Below, piece after piece: positions 35,274 to 43,955 of a stretch of DNA of 64,000 nucleotides (positions within the stretch are counted from its first letter, which is position 1; the number at the start of each line of letters is the position of its first letter). The position numbers were made by a program, and so were the translations under genes. The DNA is from Nevskia sp. (GTDB lineage Bacteria; Pseudomonadota; Gammaproteobacteria; Nevskiales; Nevskiaceae): positions 62,001-126,000 of the forward strand of contig JARLJS010000151.1 of the NCBI GenBank assembly GCA_031291075.1, written 5' to 3'. The notes beneath the pieces were generated by a model. It was not told the DNA's origin. It searched no databases and saw only the letters and a program-made list of their open reading frames with translations.

Positions 35274-36047
35274 ATGCAGATCGCCATCGTCACGGGTGCA
35301 AGCAGCGGGATCGGCTTCGGCACCGCCGTCAAGCTCGCCCAGATGGGCATGGCCGTGTTGGGTGTGGGCCGGGACGAGAAGAAACTCGCGGCCATGGCTG
35401 CGGCGGCGGGTGAGCCTGAACGCGTCGCCACCCTGGCTGTCGACCTGACACTGGATGCCGCGCCGCAGCAGGTGGTGAACGCGGCGGTGTCGCGCTGGGG
35501 CAGGGTGGATTTTCTCGTCAACAATGCCGGTGTCGGCAGTCCAAAGCCGCTGCATGAAACCGACGACGCCAGCCTCGATTACTTTCTGAACCTGATGTTG
35601 CGTGCTCCCTTTCGTCTTGCGCGCGAAGTGCTGCCGCACATGCAGAAGGGCTCCGCGATCATCAACGTTACCTCGACGTTTGCCGTCGTGGGGGGGCTGC
35701 GCGGCGGCGCCTACTCCGCCGCCAAAGCGGGTCTCACCGGTCTGACCAGGCACATCGCCTGCCAGTACGGGGCCGCCGGCATTCGCTGCAACGCGGTGGC
35801 GCCCGGCGTGACGGTGACCCCGATGACCGAAGGCCGCCTGAACGACGAGCGCTTCCGGCGCATGAACGTCGAGATGACACCGCACTATCGCCTGGGCAGC
35901 GTGGAGGACGTCGCGTCCACCATTGCCTTTCTCTGTTCGCCCGGTGGCAGTTTCATCAATGGCCAGACTATCGTCGTCGATGGCGGCTGGAGCTCGACCA
36001 AGTATCTGTCCGATTTCGGCCTGACTTCCGCTTGGACGCCGTCGTAG
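35274..36047 (+). CDS. Short-chain dehydrogenase/reductase
   Basis: 257 residues from the ATG at 35274 (GGGAGAGGGAG upstream). Cofactor motif [22 protein letters not shown] and YSAAK give a complete classical SDR. It is a paralogue of the SDR at 3339-4133: both carry ETDDA, LRAPFR/LKAPFR, QYGA.GIR, INGQTI and DGGWS.TK.LS. It opens the operon SDR, CMD-like protein, ligase, KstD-like FAD enzyme and E2-like acyltransferase. It may make the ring ketone that the FAD enzyme desaturates, as inferred from order. Confidence 0.9.
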   Translation: MQIAIVTGASSGIGFGTAVKLAQMGMAVLGVGRDEKKLAAMAAAAGEPERVATLAVDLTLDAAPQQVVNAAVSRWGRVDFLVNNAGVGSPKPLHETDDASLDYFLNLMLRAPFRLAREVLPHMQKGSAIINVTSTFAVVGGLRGGAYSAAKAGLTGLTRHIACQYGAAGIRCNAVAPGVTVTPMTEGRLNDERFRRMNVEMTPHYRLGSVEDVASTIAFLCSPGGSFINGQTIVVDGGWSSTKYLSDFGLTSAWTPS

Positions 36048-36084
36048 AGTCACAGCCGGACGCCAAGGCTTAACGTCAAGGGTC

Positions 36085-36723
36085 ATGAACATGCAAGATG
36101 AGGTCACACCGCGAATCGCTCCCCTGCTCCCACCCCAGTGGGGGCAGGCCGAGCTGGACGCGCTCGGCGCGGCGCCCGGTGCGCGGGACTTTGTCCTCTC
36201 GAACTGGCAGAGCGACCCCCGGGGGCTTCACGGCCTGGGCGTGATGCTGCGTCACCCGGCGGCGACCAAGGCCTTCCTGACCTTCAACAACCACGTTTCG
36301 GCGGTCGGCACGATCCCCAAGCGGACGCGGGAACTGCTCATTCTGCGCATCAGCTGGCTACGCCGTTCGGAATACGAATTCGTACAGCATGTGGTGCTGG
36401 GCAAGCGCTTCGGCCTGGGCGATGCGGATATCGATCGGCTGCAGGTCGGGCCCGAGGCTCCTGGGTGGGACCCGGTCGACGCCGATCTGTTACGCGCGGT
36501 GGATGAATTGAACGCCGACGCGCGCATCGGCGACGCGACCTGGGCAAAGCTGTCCGCCACCTTCACGCTCGAGCAGCTGATCGATATCGTCTATACCGTC
36601 GGCTGCTATGAAATTGCGGCAATGATGTTCAAGACACTGGGCGCGCAGCTGGAGCCGGGGGTGTGTCCGCTGGGTCCGGAAGCGCGTGCCCGCATGTACG
36701 GCGGGAGGGAACCCGGTGGCTGA
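36085..36723 (+). CDS. Carboxymuconolactone decarboxylase (AhpD-like) family protein
   Basis: 212 residues. The CMD core is recognisable as [35 protein letters not shown] at about 77-112, the family's R.REL.ILR...L..SEYE..QH pattern. The CxxC pair of peroxidase-type AhpD is absent (the site reads LRRSE), so it is not a disulphide reductase. A decarboxylase or hydrolase-like role for a lactone intermediate is possible but unproven. Starts 37 bases after the SDR; its stop overlaps the ligase start by 8 bases, so translation is coupled. Confidence 0.85.
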   Translation: MNMQDEVTPRIAPLLPPQWGQAELDALGAAPGARDFVLSNWQSDPRGLHGLGVMLRHPAATKAFLTFNNHVSAVGTIPKRTRELLILRISWLRRSEYEFVQHVVLGKRFGLGDADIDRLQVGPEAPGWDPVDADLLRAVDELNADARIGDATWAKLSATFTLEQLIDIVYTVGCYEIAAMMFKTLGAQLEPGVCPLGPEARARMYGGREPGG

Positions 36724-38380
36724 CTCGACCATCCGCGGCAAGCCGCTTGCCGATGAAGCCCTGGGCGCGCTCACCATGGGCGGCTTTCTGCGCGAGGTCT
36801 GCGCCGCCAACGCGCAGAAGGAGGCGCTGGTCTTTCATCATCCCGATGGCGGGGTGGTGCGGCGTAGCTACGCCCAGGTGTGGGATGACGCCATGGCGGT
36901 GGCACGCGCGCTGGCCGCACGCGGGGTGACCAAGGAAACGCGCGTGGGGCTGCTCGCCACCAACCGTCCGGAGTGGATCACGGCGATGTTCGGGATCGCA
37001 CTGGCCGGTGGCACCTGCGTGGCATTGAGCACCTTTGCGAAGGGGCCGGAGCTGGAATACCAGTTACGCATCGCCGACGTGTCGTTGTTGATCTTCGAGC
37101 GCTCGGTCCTCGGCCGGGATTTCGGCGTCGAGCTGCTCCAGCTGTGCCCGGACCTGGCAAGCGCCCAGGTGCCGGTGCAGTCGCAACGATTGCCGTTCCT
37201 GCGGCGCGCCGTGTGCATCGGCGGCGACTCGCCGGCGCCGGCCATCGAGCGCTGGGACCGGTTCCTGCAGGGGCCGCTGGCGGACGTGGCACTGGTCGAG
37301 GCCATGAGTGCGGCAACCGCGCCGACGGATCGCGGCTTCGTCTTCTTCTCGTCGGGGTCCACCGCCAAACCCAAGGCCATCCAGCACACGCACCGCGCGG
37401 CCGCCATCCAGTGCTGGCGCTGGCGCGCCATCTTTGGGGTGGATCCCCAGGTGCGTACCTGGACCGCCAATGGCCTGTTCTGGTCGGGCAATTTCTGCAT
37501 GGCATTGGGCGCCACCTTCGCCGCCGGCGGATGCCTGGTACTGCAAAGCAGCTTCAATCCGGGTGAGGCCCTGCATCTCATGCAGGCTGAACGGGTGAGC
37601 CTGCCGCTGGCCTGGCCGCACCAGTGGGCCCGCCTGGTTGACGATGCCGGGTGGAAAGAGGTGGACCTGGGCACGCTGCGCTATGTCGGCGAGACCTCGC
37701 CGTTGCGTACGCATCCCACCGTCCACAGCAGTTGGCAGGAGCCGGTATCGGCCTACGGCAGCACGGAAACGTTCACGCTCGTGACGGTCTATCCCAGCGG
37801 CACGCCGGCTTCGATCGCGGCGGGCAACAACGGCCTGCCGCTGCCCGGCAACACCATCCGCGTCGTCGATCCCCTGACCGGGCAGGTGCTGCCGCGCGGC
37901 GAGGCCGGGGAGATCGCGGTCAAGGGCCCGACGCTCATGCTCGGGTACCTGTGGCTGCCGGCGGAGGAGACTTTCGACGGCGAAGGCTTTTTCCGCACCG
38001 GGGACGGCGGCTTTGTCGATGATGAAGGCCGCTTGCATTGGCAGGGGCGTCTGAACGACATCATCAAGACCGGCGGTGCCAACGTCTCGCCGCTGGAGAT
38101 CAACGCCGTGCTCGAGCAGTGCCCCGGCATCAAGATGGCTGCGACAGTCGGGATTCCGCACGACACGCTCGGGGAAATGGTGGTCGCATGCATCGTGCTG
38201 CAGCAGGATGCCGGCCTGGACGAAAGTGGGGTGCGTCGCTTCGTATCACAGCATCTTTCCAGCTACAAGGTGCCGCGCCGCGTGCTGTTCCTGGAGGAAT
38301 CCGACCTGCAGCTGTCATCGTCCAACAAGGTCAAGACCGGCCAGCTCCGCGAGCTGGCGGCGCGGCGGTTGGCGGAGTAA
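36716..38380 (+). CDS. AMP-dependent acyl-CoA synthetase/ligase
   Basis: 554 residues from a GTG at 36716, chosen for GGGAGGG at ideal spacing and the 8-base overlap with the CMD stop. P-loop [14 protein letters not shown], adenylate block [24 protein letters not shown], hinge [23 protein letters not shown] and the terminal [15 protein letters not shown] with the expected Lys. It activates an acid to its CoA ester. Longest ligase here, with an N-terminal extension of about 25 residues. In the operon between the CMD-like protein and the FAD enzyme, so it probably acts on the same ring system; substrate unknown. Confidence 0.92.
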   Translation: MADSTIRGKPLADEALGALTMGGFLREVCAANAQKEALVFHHPDGGVVRRSYAQVWDDAMAVARALAARGVTKETRVGLLATNRPEWITAMFGIALAGGTCVALSTFAKGPELEYQLRIADVSLLIFERSVLGRDFGVELLQLCPDLASAQVPVQSQRLPFLRRAVCIGGDSPAPAIERWDRFLQGPLADVALVEAMSAATAPTDRGFVFFSSGSTAKPKAIQHTHRAAAIQCWRWRAIFGVDPQVRTWTANGLFWSGNFCMALGATFAAGGCLVLQSSFNPGEALHLMQAERVSLPLAWPHQWARLVDDAGWKEVDLGTLRYVGETSPLRTHPTVHSSWQEPVSAYGSTETFTLVTVYPSGTPASIAAGNNGLPLPGNTIRVVDPLTGQVLPRGEAGEIAVKGPTLMLGYLWLPAEETFDGEGFFRTGDGGFVDDEGRLHWQGRLNDIIKTGGANVSPLEINAVLEQCPGIKMAATVGIPHDTLGEMVVACIVLQQDAGLDESGVRRFVSQHLSSYKVPRRVLFLEESDLQLSSSNKVKTGQLRELAARRLAE

Positions 38381-38390
38381 GGCCGGCGCG

Positions 38391-40082
38391 GTGACTGGCT
38401 TCGACGAGGTGTTCGACTTTGTCGTCGCAGGCAGCGGCGGCGGCTCCATGTGCGCGGCGCTGGTCGCCCGCGCCAGCGGTAAATCGGTCCTGATCCTGGA
38501 AAAAACCGGCCTCGTGGGTGGGACCACGGCACGCTCCGGCGGCGTGATGTGGCTGCCGAACAACCCGTTCATGCAGCGTGACGGCGTCGAGGACAGCCTC
38601 GAGCGCGCGACGGCCTACCTGGAAGGGCTGCTCGACGGGCAGGTCGACGCTCCGGGCTCGACGCCGGTCCGCCGCCGCCAATATCTGATCGAAGCGCCGC
38701 GCATGCTGGACTTCCTCGGGCGTCAGGGCATCGAGCTCGACCGGGTCAAGGATTGGCCGGACTACTATGACGAACGCCCCGGCGGATCCGTACCGGGCCG
38801 GACCGTGGTGGCCCGGCTGTTCGATGTCAATGAACTGGGCTCGTGGTCAAGCAGGCTCAGGCCCAGCTTCGTGCAGATTCCGCTGCCGGCGTCCCTGGAG
38901 GAGATGCTGGAGCTGCCGGCCTACAAGCGCTCGTGGCGGGTGAAACTGCTGATGCTGAAGCTGGTGCTGCGGGCGCTGATCGCCCGGCTGACGGGCAGGC
39001 GCTGGGTGGCGGGAGGAGCCGCCCTGCAGGGCCGCATGCTGCAGGCGGCGCTGCGTGCCGGCACCGAGATCCGCACCGACTCGCCGGTGTCCGAGCTGAT
39101 CGTCGAGGACGGTGTGGTGAAGGGTTTGGTGACCACGAAAGATGGAGGCCCGTGGCGGGTCGGGGCGCGCCAGGGCGTGCTGGCGAACGCAGGCGGCTTT
39201 GCGCGCAACCAGTCCATGCGCGATCGCTACCTGCCGGGAACGTCGGTGCAATGGACCCTGGCGGCGCCCGGCGACACCGGCGAGATGATCGAGGAAATGA
39301 TGCGGCACGGCGCCGCCGTGGCGCAGATGGACGAGCGGGTCGGCAACCAGTTGACCATCCCTCCCGGCATGGAGGACAGCGAGATCAAACCCACCGCGCA
39401 GTCGATGACGGCGGCCCCGCACGCCATCCTGGTGGATCAGACCGGCGTGCGCTACATGAACGAGGGCGGCTCCTACATGGCTTACGTCAAGGCCATGATG
39501 GAGCGCAACAGGACGGTGCCCGCCGTGCCGAGCTGGGCGGTGTTCGACAGCCAGTACATGGCCAAGTACATGCTCGCGGGCACCATGCCGGGCAAGGCCA
39601 AGCCTCGGCGCTGGTACGAGGAGGGCTACCTGAGGAAGGCGGACAGTATCCACGACCTGGCCTGCCAGCTCCGCCTCCAGCCCGCCACCCTGCTGGCGAC
39701 GATCGCGCGCTTCAACCGCTTCGTGGCCGGTAACCATGACGAGGACTTCCACCGCGGCGAGCGCGCCTACGACCGCTGGCTGGGCGACGAATTCCAGCAG
39801 CCCTCGCCGGCGCTGGGTGCCATCGATAAGCCGCCGTACTACGCGGTGCCGGTGTATCCCGGCGACGTCGGCACCTTCGGCGGCGTCGTCACGGACGAAT
39901 TCGCGCGCGTGCTGCGCAGCGACGGCAGCGTGATCGCGGGGCTCTACGCCACGGGGGTGTCGACCGCGTCCGTGATGGGGCGCTTCTATCCCGGCGCCGG
40001 CTGCAGCATCGGCCCATCCTTCGTCTGGGGCTACGTCGCGGCCTGCCACGCCATGGGGACGGGCGTCGACCCGCAGCGCTGA
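38391..40082 (+). CDS. FAD-dependent dehydrogenase, 3-ketosteroid delta1-dehydrogenase-like
   Basis: 563 residues from a GTG at 38391 (10 bases after the ligase stop; the long upstream frame overlaps the ligase and is rejected). FAD motif AGSGGGSMCAALVA, EKTGLVGGTTARSGGVMWLPNN, the inner FAD contact (NAGGFARNQ) and the C-terminal PGDVGTFGGVVTDEFARVL and GLYATGVSTASVMG blocks match the paralogue at 9245-10912 along the whole length. It would desaturate a ring ketone or CoA thioester, with electrons going to a quinone or similar acceptor. The two copies probably serve different intermediates. Confidence 0.85.
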   Translation: MTGFDEVFDFVVAGSGGGSMCAALVARASGKSVLILEKTGLVGGTTARSGGVMWLPNNPFMQRDGVEDSLERATAYLEGLLDGQVDAPGSTPVRRRQYLIEAPRMLDFLGRQGIELDRVKDWPDYYDERPGGSVPGRTVVARLFDVNELGSWSSRLRPSFVQIPLPASLEEMLELPAYKRSWRVKLLMLKLVLRALIARLTGRRWVAGGAALQGRMLQAALRAGTEIRTDSPVSELIVEDGVVKGLVTTKDGGPWRVGARQGVLANAGGFARNQSMRDRYLPGTSVQWTLAAPGDTGEMIEEMMRHGAAVAQMDERVGNQLTIPPGMEDSEIKPTAQSMTAAPHAILVDQTGVRYMNEGGSYMAYVKAMMERNRTVPAVPSWAVFDSQYMAKYMLAGTMPGKAKPRRWYEEGYLRKADSIHDLACQLRLQPATLLATIARFNRFVAGNHDEDFHRGERAYDRWLGDEFQQPSPALGAIDKPPYYAVPVYPGDVGTFGGVVTDEFARVLRSDGSVIAGLYATGVSTASVMGRFYPGAGCSIGPSFVWGYVAACHAMGTGVDPQR

Positions 40083-40083
40083 G

Positions 40084-40094
40084 CAACACTGTCG
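40084..40094. promoter_or_regulatory. Candidate operator, CAACANTGTTG family (one mismatch)
   Basis: CAACACTGTCG, one mismatch from CAACANTGTTG, lies immediately after the FAD-enzyme stop and 35 bases before the E2-like gene. It suggests a separate promoter for the acyltransferase inside the 46-base gap. Confidence 0.4.
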
Positions 40095-40128
40095 GTTACC
40101 AATATGGCATCCATGTATACTGGAAAAT

Positions 40129-40935
40129 ATGACTGAAAAGACTGCCGCTCTGCCGTGGCCGCCGGACGATCTGTCAACCTACGGCCCGGTCGAGGCGAAG
40201 CCGGTCAGCCGCGCCCAGCACTACGTGGGGCGCGTCATGCATCGCAACTGGACGCTGATCCCCCACGTCACTCATCACGATGACGCCGACATCACGGTGT
40301 TCGAGCAACGCCGCAAGGACTGGAATGCCGCGCATCCGGAGCGGAAGCGCTCGCTGCTGTCGGCCCTGGTAAAGGCGTCGGTGGAGGCGCTGCAGCGCTA
40401 TCCGCGCTTCAACAGCGCCCTGACTGCCGACGGTGCCACCTTGATGCGCAGGGGATACTTCCATATCGGCGTCGCGGTGGACGTGCCGGACGGCCTGCTG
40501 GTGCCGGTGCTGCGCAACTGCGACAGCAAGAGCATCGACGAGATCAACACGGAGGTGGCCCGCATTTCGGACAAGGCCCGCACCAAGGGGCTTGCCCTGG
40601 CGGAAATGTCCGGCGGCTGCTTCACGCTTTCGTCCTTGGGGCATATCGGGGGCACCGGCTTCACCCCGATCATCAACGCGCCCGAGGTGGCGATCCTGGG
40701 TGTGTGCCGGGCGCGGGAGCGCTTCCTTCCCGATGCCCAGGGCCGGCCGGTCCTGCGGCAACTGCTGCCGCTGTCCTTGAGCTATGACCATCGTGTCATC
40801 AATGGCGCCGACGCGGCACGTTTTCTGCGCGCCATCGCACAGTGGCTTGACACGTATGAGTTCGGAAATGGCACGGAGCCCGGGGAGAATCCATGCGTGA
40901 ACGCGCCTTTTGCAGAACATAAAGCGGTTAATTAG
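40129..40935 (+). CDS. Orphan 2-oxoacid dehydrogenase E2 catalytic-domain acyltransferase
   Basis: 268 residues covering only the chloramphenicol-acetyltransferase-like catalytic domain of dihydrolipoamide acyltransferases. It has IPHVTHHDDADIT near the N-terminus, INAPEVAILGVCRARER, and the active-site LSYDHRVINGADAARFL with the catalytic His. There is no lipoyl domain and no E1-binding domain, and no E1 or E3 gene is nearby. It therefore probably transfers an acyl group between CoA esters, or acts with a lipoyl protein encoded elsewhere. Start ATG 40129 lacks a strong ribosome site. Last structural gene before the TetR gene. Confidence 0.87.
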   Translation: MTEKTAALPWPPDDLSTYGPVEAKPVSRAQHYVGRVMHRNWTLIPHVTHHDDADITVFEQRRKDWNAAHPERKRSLLSALVKASVEALQRYPRFNSALTADGATLMRRGYFHIGVAVDVPDGLLVPVLRNCDSKSIDEINTEVARISDKARTKGLALAEMSGGCFTLSSLGHIGGTGFTPIINAPEVAILGVCRARERFLPDAQGRPVLRQLLPLSLSYDHRVINGADAARFLRAIAQWLDTYEFGNGTEPGENPCVNAPFAEHKAVN

Positions 40936-40968
40936 CTACAATTGGCATATTTTCGAGGGTGCTCACAC

Positions 40969-41649
40969 ATGCCGGACGATGTTTCCTTCGCCGAAAGAAA
41001 GACGCAGAAGGGCAAGCGCAACCCGGAGAACACGCGCGCAACCATTCTGCGCGCGGCGGGAAAGCTGCTGGCCAAGGTCGGCCCGGAAGGCTTGAGCGTG
41101 TCGCAGGTTGCGCAGCTCGCCGGCGTGAACCGGGGCACGGCCTACCAGCACTTTCCGACCCGCGAGCTGCTGCTCAAGGCGACTACCGCCTGGGTCAGCG
41201 AACAGCTCAATCGCGCGGTGTTCGGCGAGGAGGCTACGGCGAGGGACGCGGTGCTCGACCCGCAGAAGGTGGCGGAACACCTCACCGTATTTGCCATGGA
41301 AAACCCGGAACTGGGCCGCGTCTGGCTGATGGAGGTGCTCAGCTCGAGCCGGCCGACGGGCGATCCGTTCTGGAACCAGTACCGCGAACGCCTGGAAGGA
41401 TTCGCCAAATCGGACCTGGCCCAGCCCGGCATCGACGTCGACGTGCATTCCGTCGTGATGCTGATCGGCACCTTCCTGTGGCCCGTATTCGCCAGGGCGC
41501 ACGTGCGCACGGCCAAGGAACGCCAGCAGATGGCCAAGCGGTTTTCCAATGAAATGCTGCGGCTGAGCCTGCACGGCACCATGCGGCCGGAGAAGTTTGC
41601 GGAATTGAACGCCAAGCTGAGCAAGACGCCGAGCGGGCGTCTGCGCTGA
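40969..41649 (+). CDS. TetR family transcriptional regulator
   Basis: 226 residues from the ATG at 40969 (GAGGG upstream; the frame to 40942 adds nothing family-like). DNA-binding helices: NTRATILRAAGKLLAKVGPEGLSVSQVAQLAGVNRGTAYQHF (about 19-60), the standard TetR HTH; the C-terminal 150 residues form the ligand domain. It lies 33 bases after the E2-like gene and ends at a strong hairpin terminator. Probably regulates the 35-41 kb operon or the 41.9 kb operon beyond it; which cannot be told from sequence. Confidence 0.9.
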   Translation: MPDDVSFAERKTQKGKRNPENTRATILRAAGKLLAKVGPEGLSVSQVAQLAGVNRGTAYQHFPTRELLLKATTAWVSEQLNRAVFGEEATARDAVLDPQKVAEHLTVFAMENPELGRVWLMEVLSSSRPTGDPFWNQYRERLEGFAKSDLAQPGIDVDVHSVVMLIGTFLWPVFARAHVRTAKERQQMAKRFSNEMLRLSLHGTMRPEKFAELNAKLSKTPSGRLR

Positions 41650-41656
41650 GTCGCGA

Positions 41657-41682
41657 GCCGGCCCGGCGGCAGCCGGGCCGGC
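41657..41682 (+). terminator. Strong hairpin terminator
   Basis: A perfect 11-bp stem GCCGGCCCGGC / GCCGGGCCGGC with GGCA loop directly after the TetR stop (41649), followed by a short T-run (CCGTTTCC at about 41695). It probably ends the operon that began at 35274. Confidence 0.65.
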
Positions 41683-41785
41683 GCTACGGCTCCCCCGTTT
41701 CCTCAAAGTCCTGTCTGTGCCAGGGGCCGGCGCCCTGGCCCCGGGTACCCATTCGCGGCGCAACGCCGCACGGCGACAAAACTCA

Positions 41786-41816
41786 TCAACAGTGTTGACG
41801 ATCAATAGCCGTTGAT
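41786..41816. promoter_or_regulatory. Double operator upstream of the SDR-MaoC-SDR operon
   Basis: TCAACAGTGTTGA (41786-41798) is a perfect 13-bp palindrome and an exact CAACANTGTTG member. ATCAATAGCCGTTGAT (41801-41816) is an adjacent inverted repeat with 5-bp arms. They lie about 100 bases before the SDR start at 41918 and look like tandem regulator sites. Confidence 0.55.
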
Positions 41817-41917
41817 TTAGCTTTGTTGCGGGCCGGGCTGCTCGACGACCGTGGTTGGCCGACGCCGGCGATGTCGAAATACCGCCAAAACACATGCCGG
41901 GAGGAGCCCGCACAACC

Positions 41918-42661
41918 ATGTCACTCGCAGGCAAGACCGCGATCGTTACAGGAGCCGCCTCGGGCATCGGCCTGGCCACCGCCCGCCGTCTGGCCGAGGC
42001 TGGCGCCAGCGTGGCCATCTGGGATCTCAACGAGCAGGCCGCCCGGGCCGCGGTGACGGAGTTGACCGGTGCGGGCCGCCGCGCGATGGCCGTCCGCGCG
42101 GACGTTTCCAAACGGACCGAGGTGGATGCCGCGGTGCGGCTGGTGCGCGACACCTTTGGGCCGATCGGCATCCTGGTGAACAATGCCGGCATGTCGGCAT
42201 TCAATCCATTCATGGAGATCACCGAGGAGCTGTGGGACCGCGTGATGACGGTGAATCTCAAGAGCATGCTGATCTGCACCCAGGCCGTGCTGCCGGACAT
42301 GCTGCAGAAAGGCTGGGGTCGCATCATCAACGTGTCGTCGTCCAGTGCGCAGTCGGGCGCCGCCAGGATGGTCCATTATGCCGCTTCCAAGGGCGGGGTC
42401 ATCGGCTTCACCAAGGCCCTGGCCCAGGAGCTCGCTCCCACCGGTATCACCGTCAACAACGTGCCGCCGGGTTTCGTGGACACGCCGATGTTGCGGGCCG
42501 AGCTCAAGGATCGCGTCGACCAGATCGCGGCTGCCTCGCCGATGAAGAGGCCGGGTCGCCCCGAGGACATGGCGGCTGCGATCGCGTTTCTCGCATCGGA
42601 GGAAGCCGGCTATATCACCGGTCACACCTTGAGCGTGAACGGCGGCCGGTACTCTTCGTAG
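41918..42661 (+). CDS. Short-chain dehydrogenase/reductase
   Basis: 247 residues from the ATG at 41918 (GGGAGGAG upstream; ATG 41894 is in frame but poorly placed). TGAASGIG cofactor motif, NNAGMS, NVSSSSAQ and YAASK: a complete classical SDR of the FabG/3-hydroxyacyl-CoA type, and PPGFVDTPM near the end. It opens the operon SDR, MaoC-like protein, SDR. Since both neighbours act on hydroxyacyl or enoyl-CoA intermediates, a 3-hydroxyacyl-CoA dehydrogenase role is plausible, but a free alcohol is not excluded. Confidence 0.88.
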   Translation: MSLAGKTAIVTGAASGIGLATARRLAEAGASVAIWDLNEQAARAAVTELTGAGRRAMAVRADVSKRTEVDAAVRLVRDTFGPIGILVNNAGMSAFNPFMEITEELWDRVMTVNLKSMLICTQAVLPDMLQKGWGRIINVSSSSAQSGAARMVHYAASKGGVIGFTKALAQELAPTGITVNNVPPGFVDTPMLRAELKDRVDQIAAASPMKRPGRPEDMAAAIAFLASEEAGYITGHTLSVNGGRYSS

Positions 42662-42731
42662 TCCGCGCGCGCCGTTGCGCGGCCCCTTTCGCCATGCTCT
42701 TAGTGTTCATCCGCCTTTCCCATTGCAAGCT

Positions 42732-43898
42732 ATGAACGACCTGACTCTCGACTGTTCCGACATCGACCGCTACCTGGGCAAGCCGATGCAACCGGCCCGC
42801 ATCAAGGACCCCCTGGCGGCCAACGACATCCGGCGCTGGGCCCAGGCCATGCATTATCCGAACCGGCTGCACTACGACGAGGAATATGCGATGGAGAGCC
42901 GCTTCGGCCGGCTCGTCGCCCCCCAGTCATTCGCGGTCGCCACCGACGATGGTCACGGCGCCGGCCCGGCCTGCGTCGGCGCGATCCCCGATTCCCACCT
43001 GATCTTCGGCGGCGACGAGTGGTGGTTCCATGGCCCGCAGATCTACCCGGGGGACCTGGTGCACAACGAGCGTGTCCCGTTCGACTACGTGGTGAAAGAG
43101 ACCAAGTTTGCGGGCCCGACCTGCTTTCAGCGCGGCGACAACAATTACTACAACGCCCAGGGCGAAAAAATCGCGACGCAGCGCTCCACCAGCATCCGCT
43201 ACCTGGCGGCGGCGGCCCGCGAAATGAGTTCACTGACGGCGACCGAGGATCCCGAGTGGACCGACGCGCAGATCCGTGAACTGGAGGACAAGAAGTTCGA
43301 ATATGTCAGAACACTCCATGACCTGGGGCATGGCCGGCGCTGGTGGGATGAGGTCAGCATCGGTGCACAGTTGCCGACACGCATCTTCGGGCCGCACAGC
43401 GTCGCCAGTTTCACCACCGAGTGGCGCGCCTATATCTTCACCACCTGGGGCGGAGTCCATCGCCGTACGGACCTGGACCTGGCGGCCCTGGGCTTTACCG
43501 AGGACATGGCCGGTCACGAGAACGATCCGGTGATGGAGCGACAGAATCCTGAGCTGACCGACGGCGCCTACTACGGTCCTTCGCGCGGCCACCTGTTTCC
43601 CCGCTGGGCGCGCTACATCGGCATGCCCCGCGCCTACGGATATGGCGCATCCATGGGCGCCTGGATTCTCGATTACTTTGCCGGCTGGGCGGGCGAGTGG
43701 GGGCGGGTGATCCATTCGAACAGCGCGTATCGGGGTCCCGCTTTCTCGGGCGACATCACCGTGATGAACGCCAGCGTAATCGACAAACGCATCGACGAGC
43801 ACGGCAGGCCCATCGTGCAGGTGGACTGCAAGATGACCAATCAGGCCGGCGTCGTGCTGGCGACGGCCAGGGCCGAAATCGAACTGCCGAGGAAGTGA
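42732..43898 (+). CDS. MaoC-like double hot-dog dehydratase (FAS1-like)
   Basis: 388 residues from the ATG at 42732. The N-terminal half (about 20-150) fits the MaoC_dehydrat_N (FAS1-like) hot-dog: DIRRWAQAMHYPNRLHYDEEYAMESRFGRLVAPQSF, with the D/H region and the conserved (I/V)AP. The C-terminal half (about 225-385) is a second hot-dog: VSIGAQLPTRIFGPHSVASFTTEWRAYIFTTW. Such proteins hydrate or dehydrate enoyl/hydroxyacyl-CoA in the cytosol. It lies between two SDR genes, consistent with hydration of an enoyl-CoA followed by oxidation. Substrate unknown. Confidence 0.72.
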   Translation: MNDLTLDCSDIDRYLGKPMQPARIKDPLAANDIRRWAQAMHYPNRLHYDEEYAMESRFGRLVAPQSFAVATDDGHGAGPACVGAIPDSHLIFGGDEWWFHGPQIYPGDLVHNERVPFDYVVKETKFAGPTCFQRGDNNYYNAQGEKIATQRSTSIRYLAAAAREMSSLTATEDPEWTDAQIRELEDKKFEYVRTLHDLGHGRRWWDEVSIGAQLPTRIFGPHSVASFTTEWRAYIFTTWGGVHRRTDLDLAALGFTEDMAGHENDPVMERQNPELTDGAYYGPSRGHLFPRWARYIGMPRAYGYGASMGAWILDYFAGWAGEWGRVIHSNSAYRGPAFSGDITVMNASVIDKRIDEHGRPIVQVDCKMTNQAGVVLATARAEIELPRK

Positions 43899-43955
43899 GG
43901 GCTTGAGGTCGGAGGCGGGCGGCCTGGCCGGTTACGAACATTTTATGGAGGCAGC

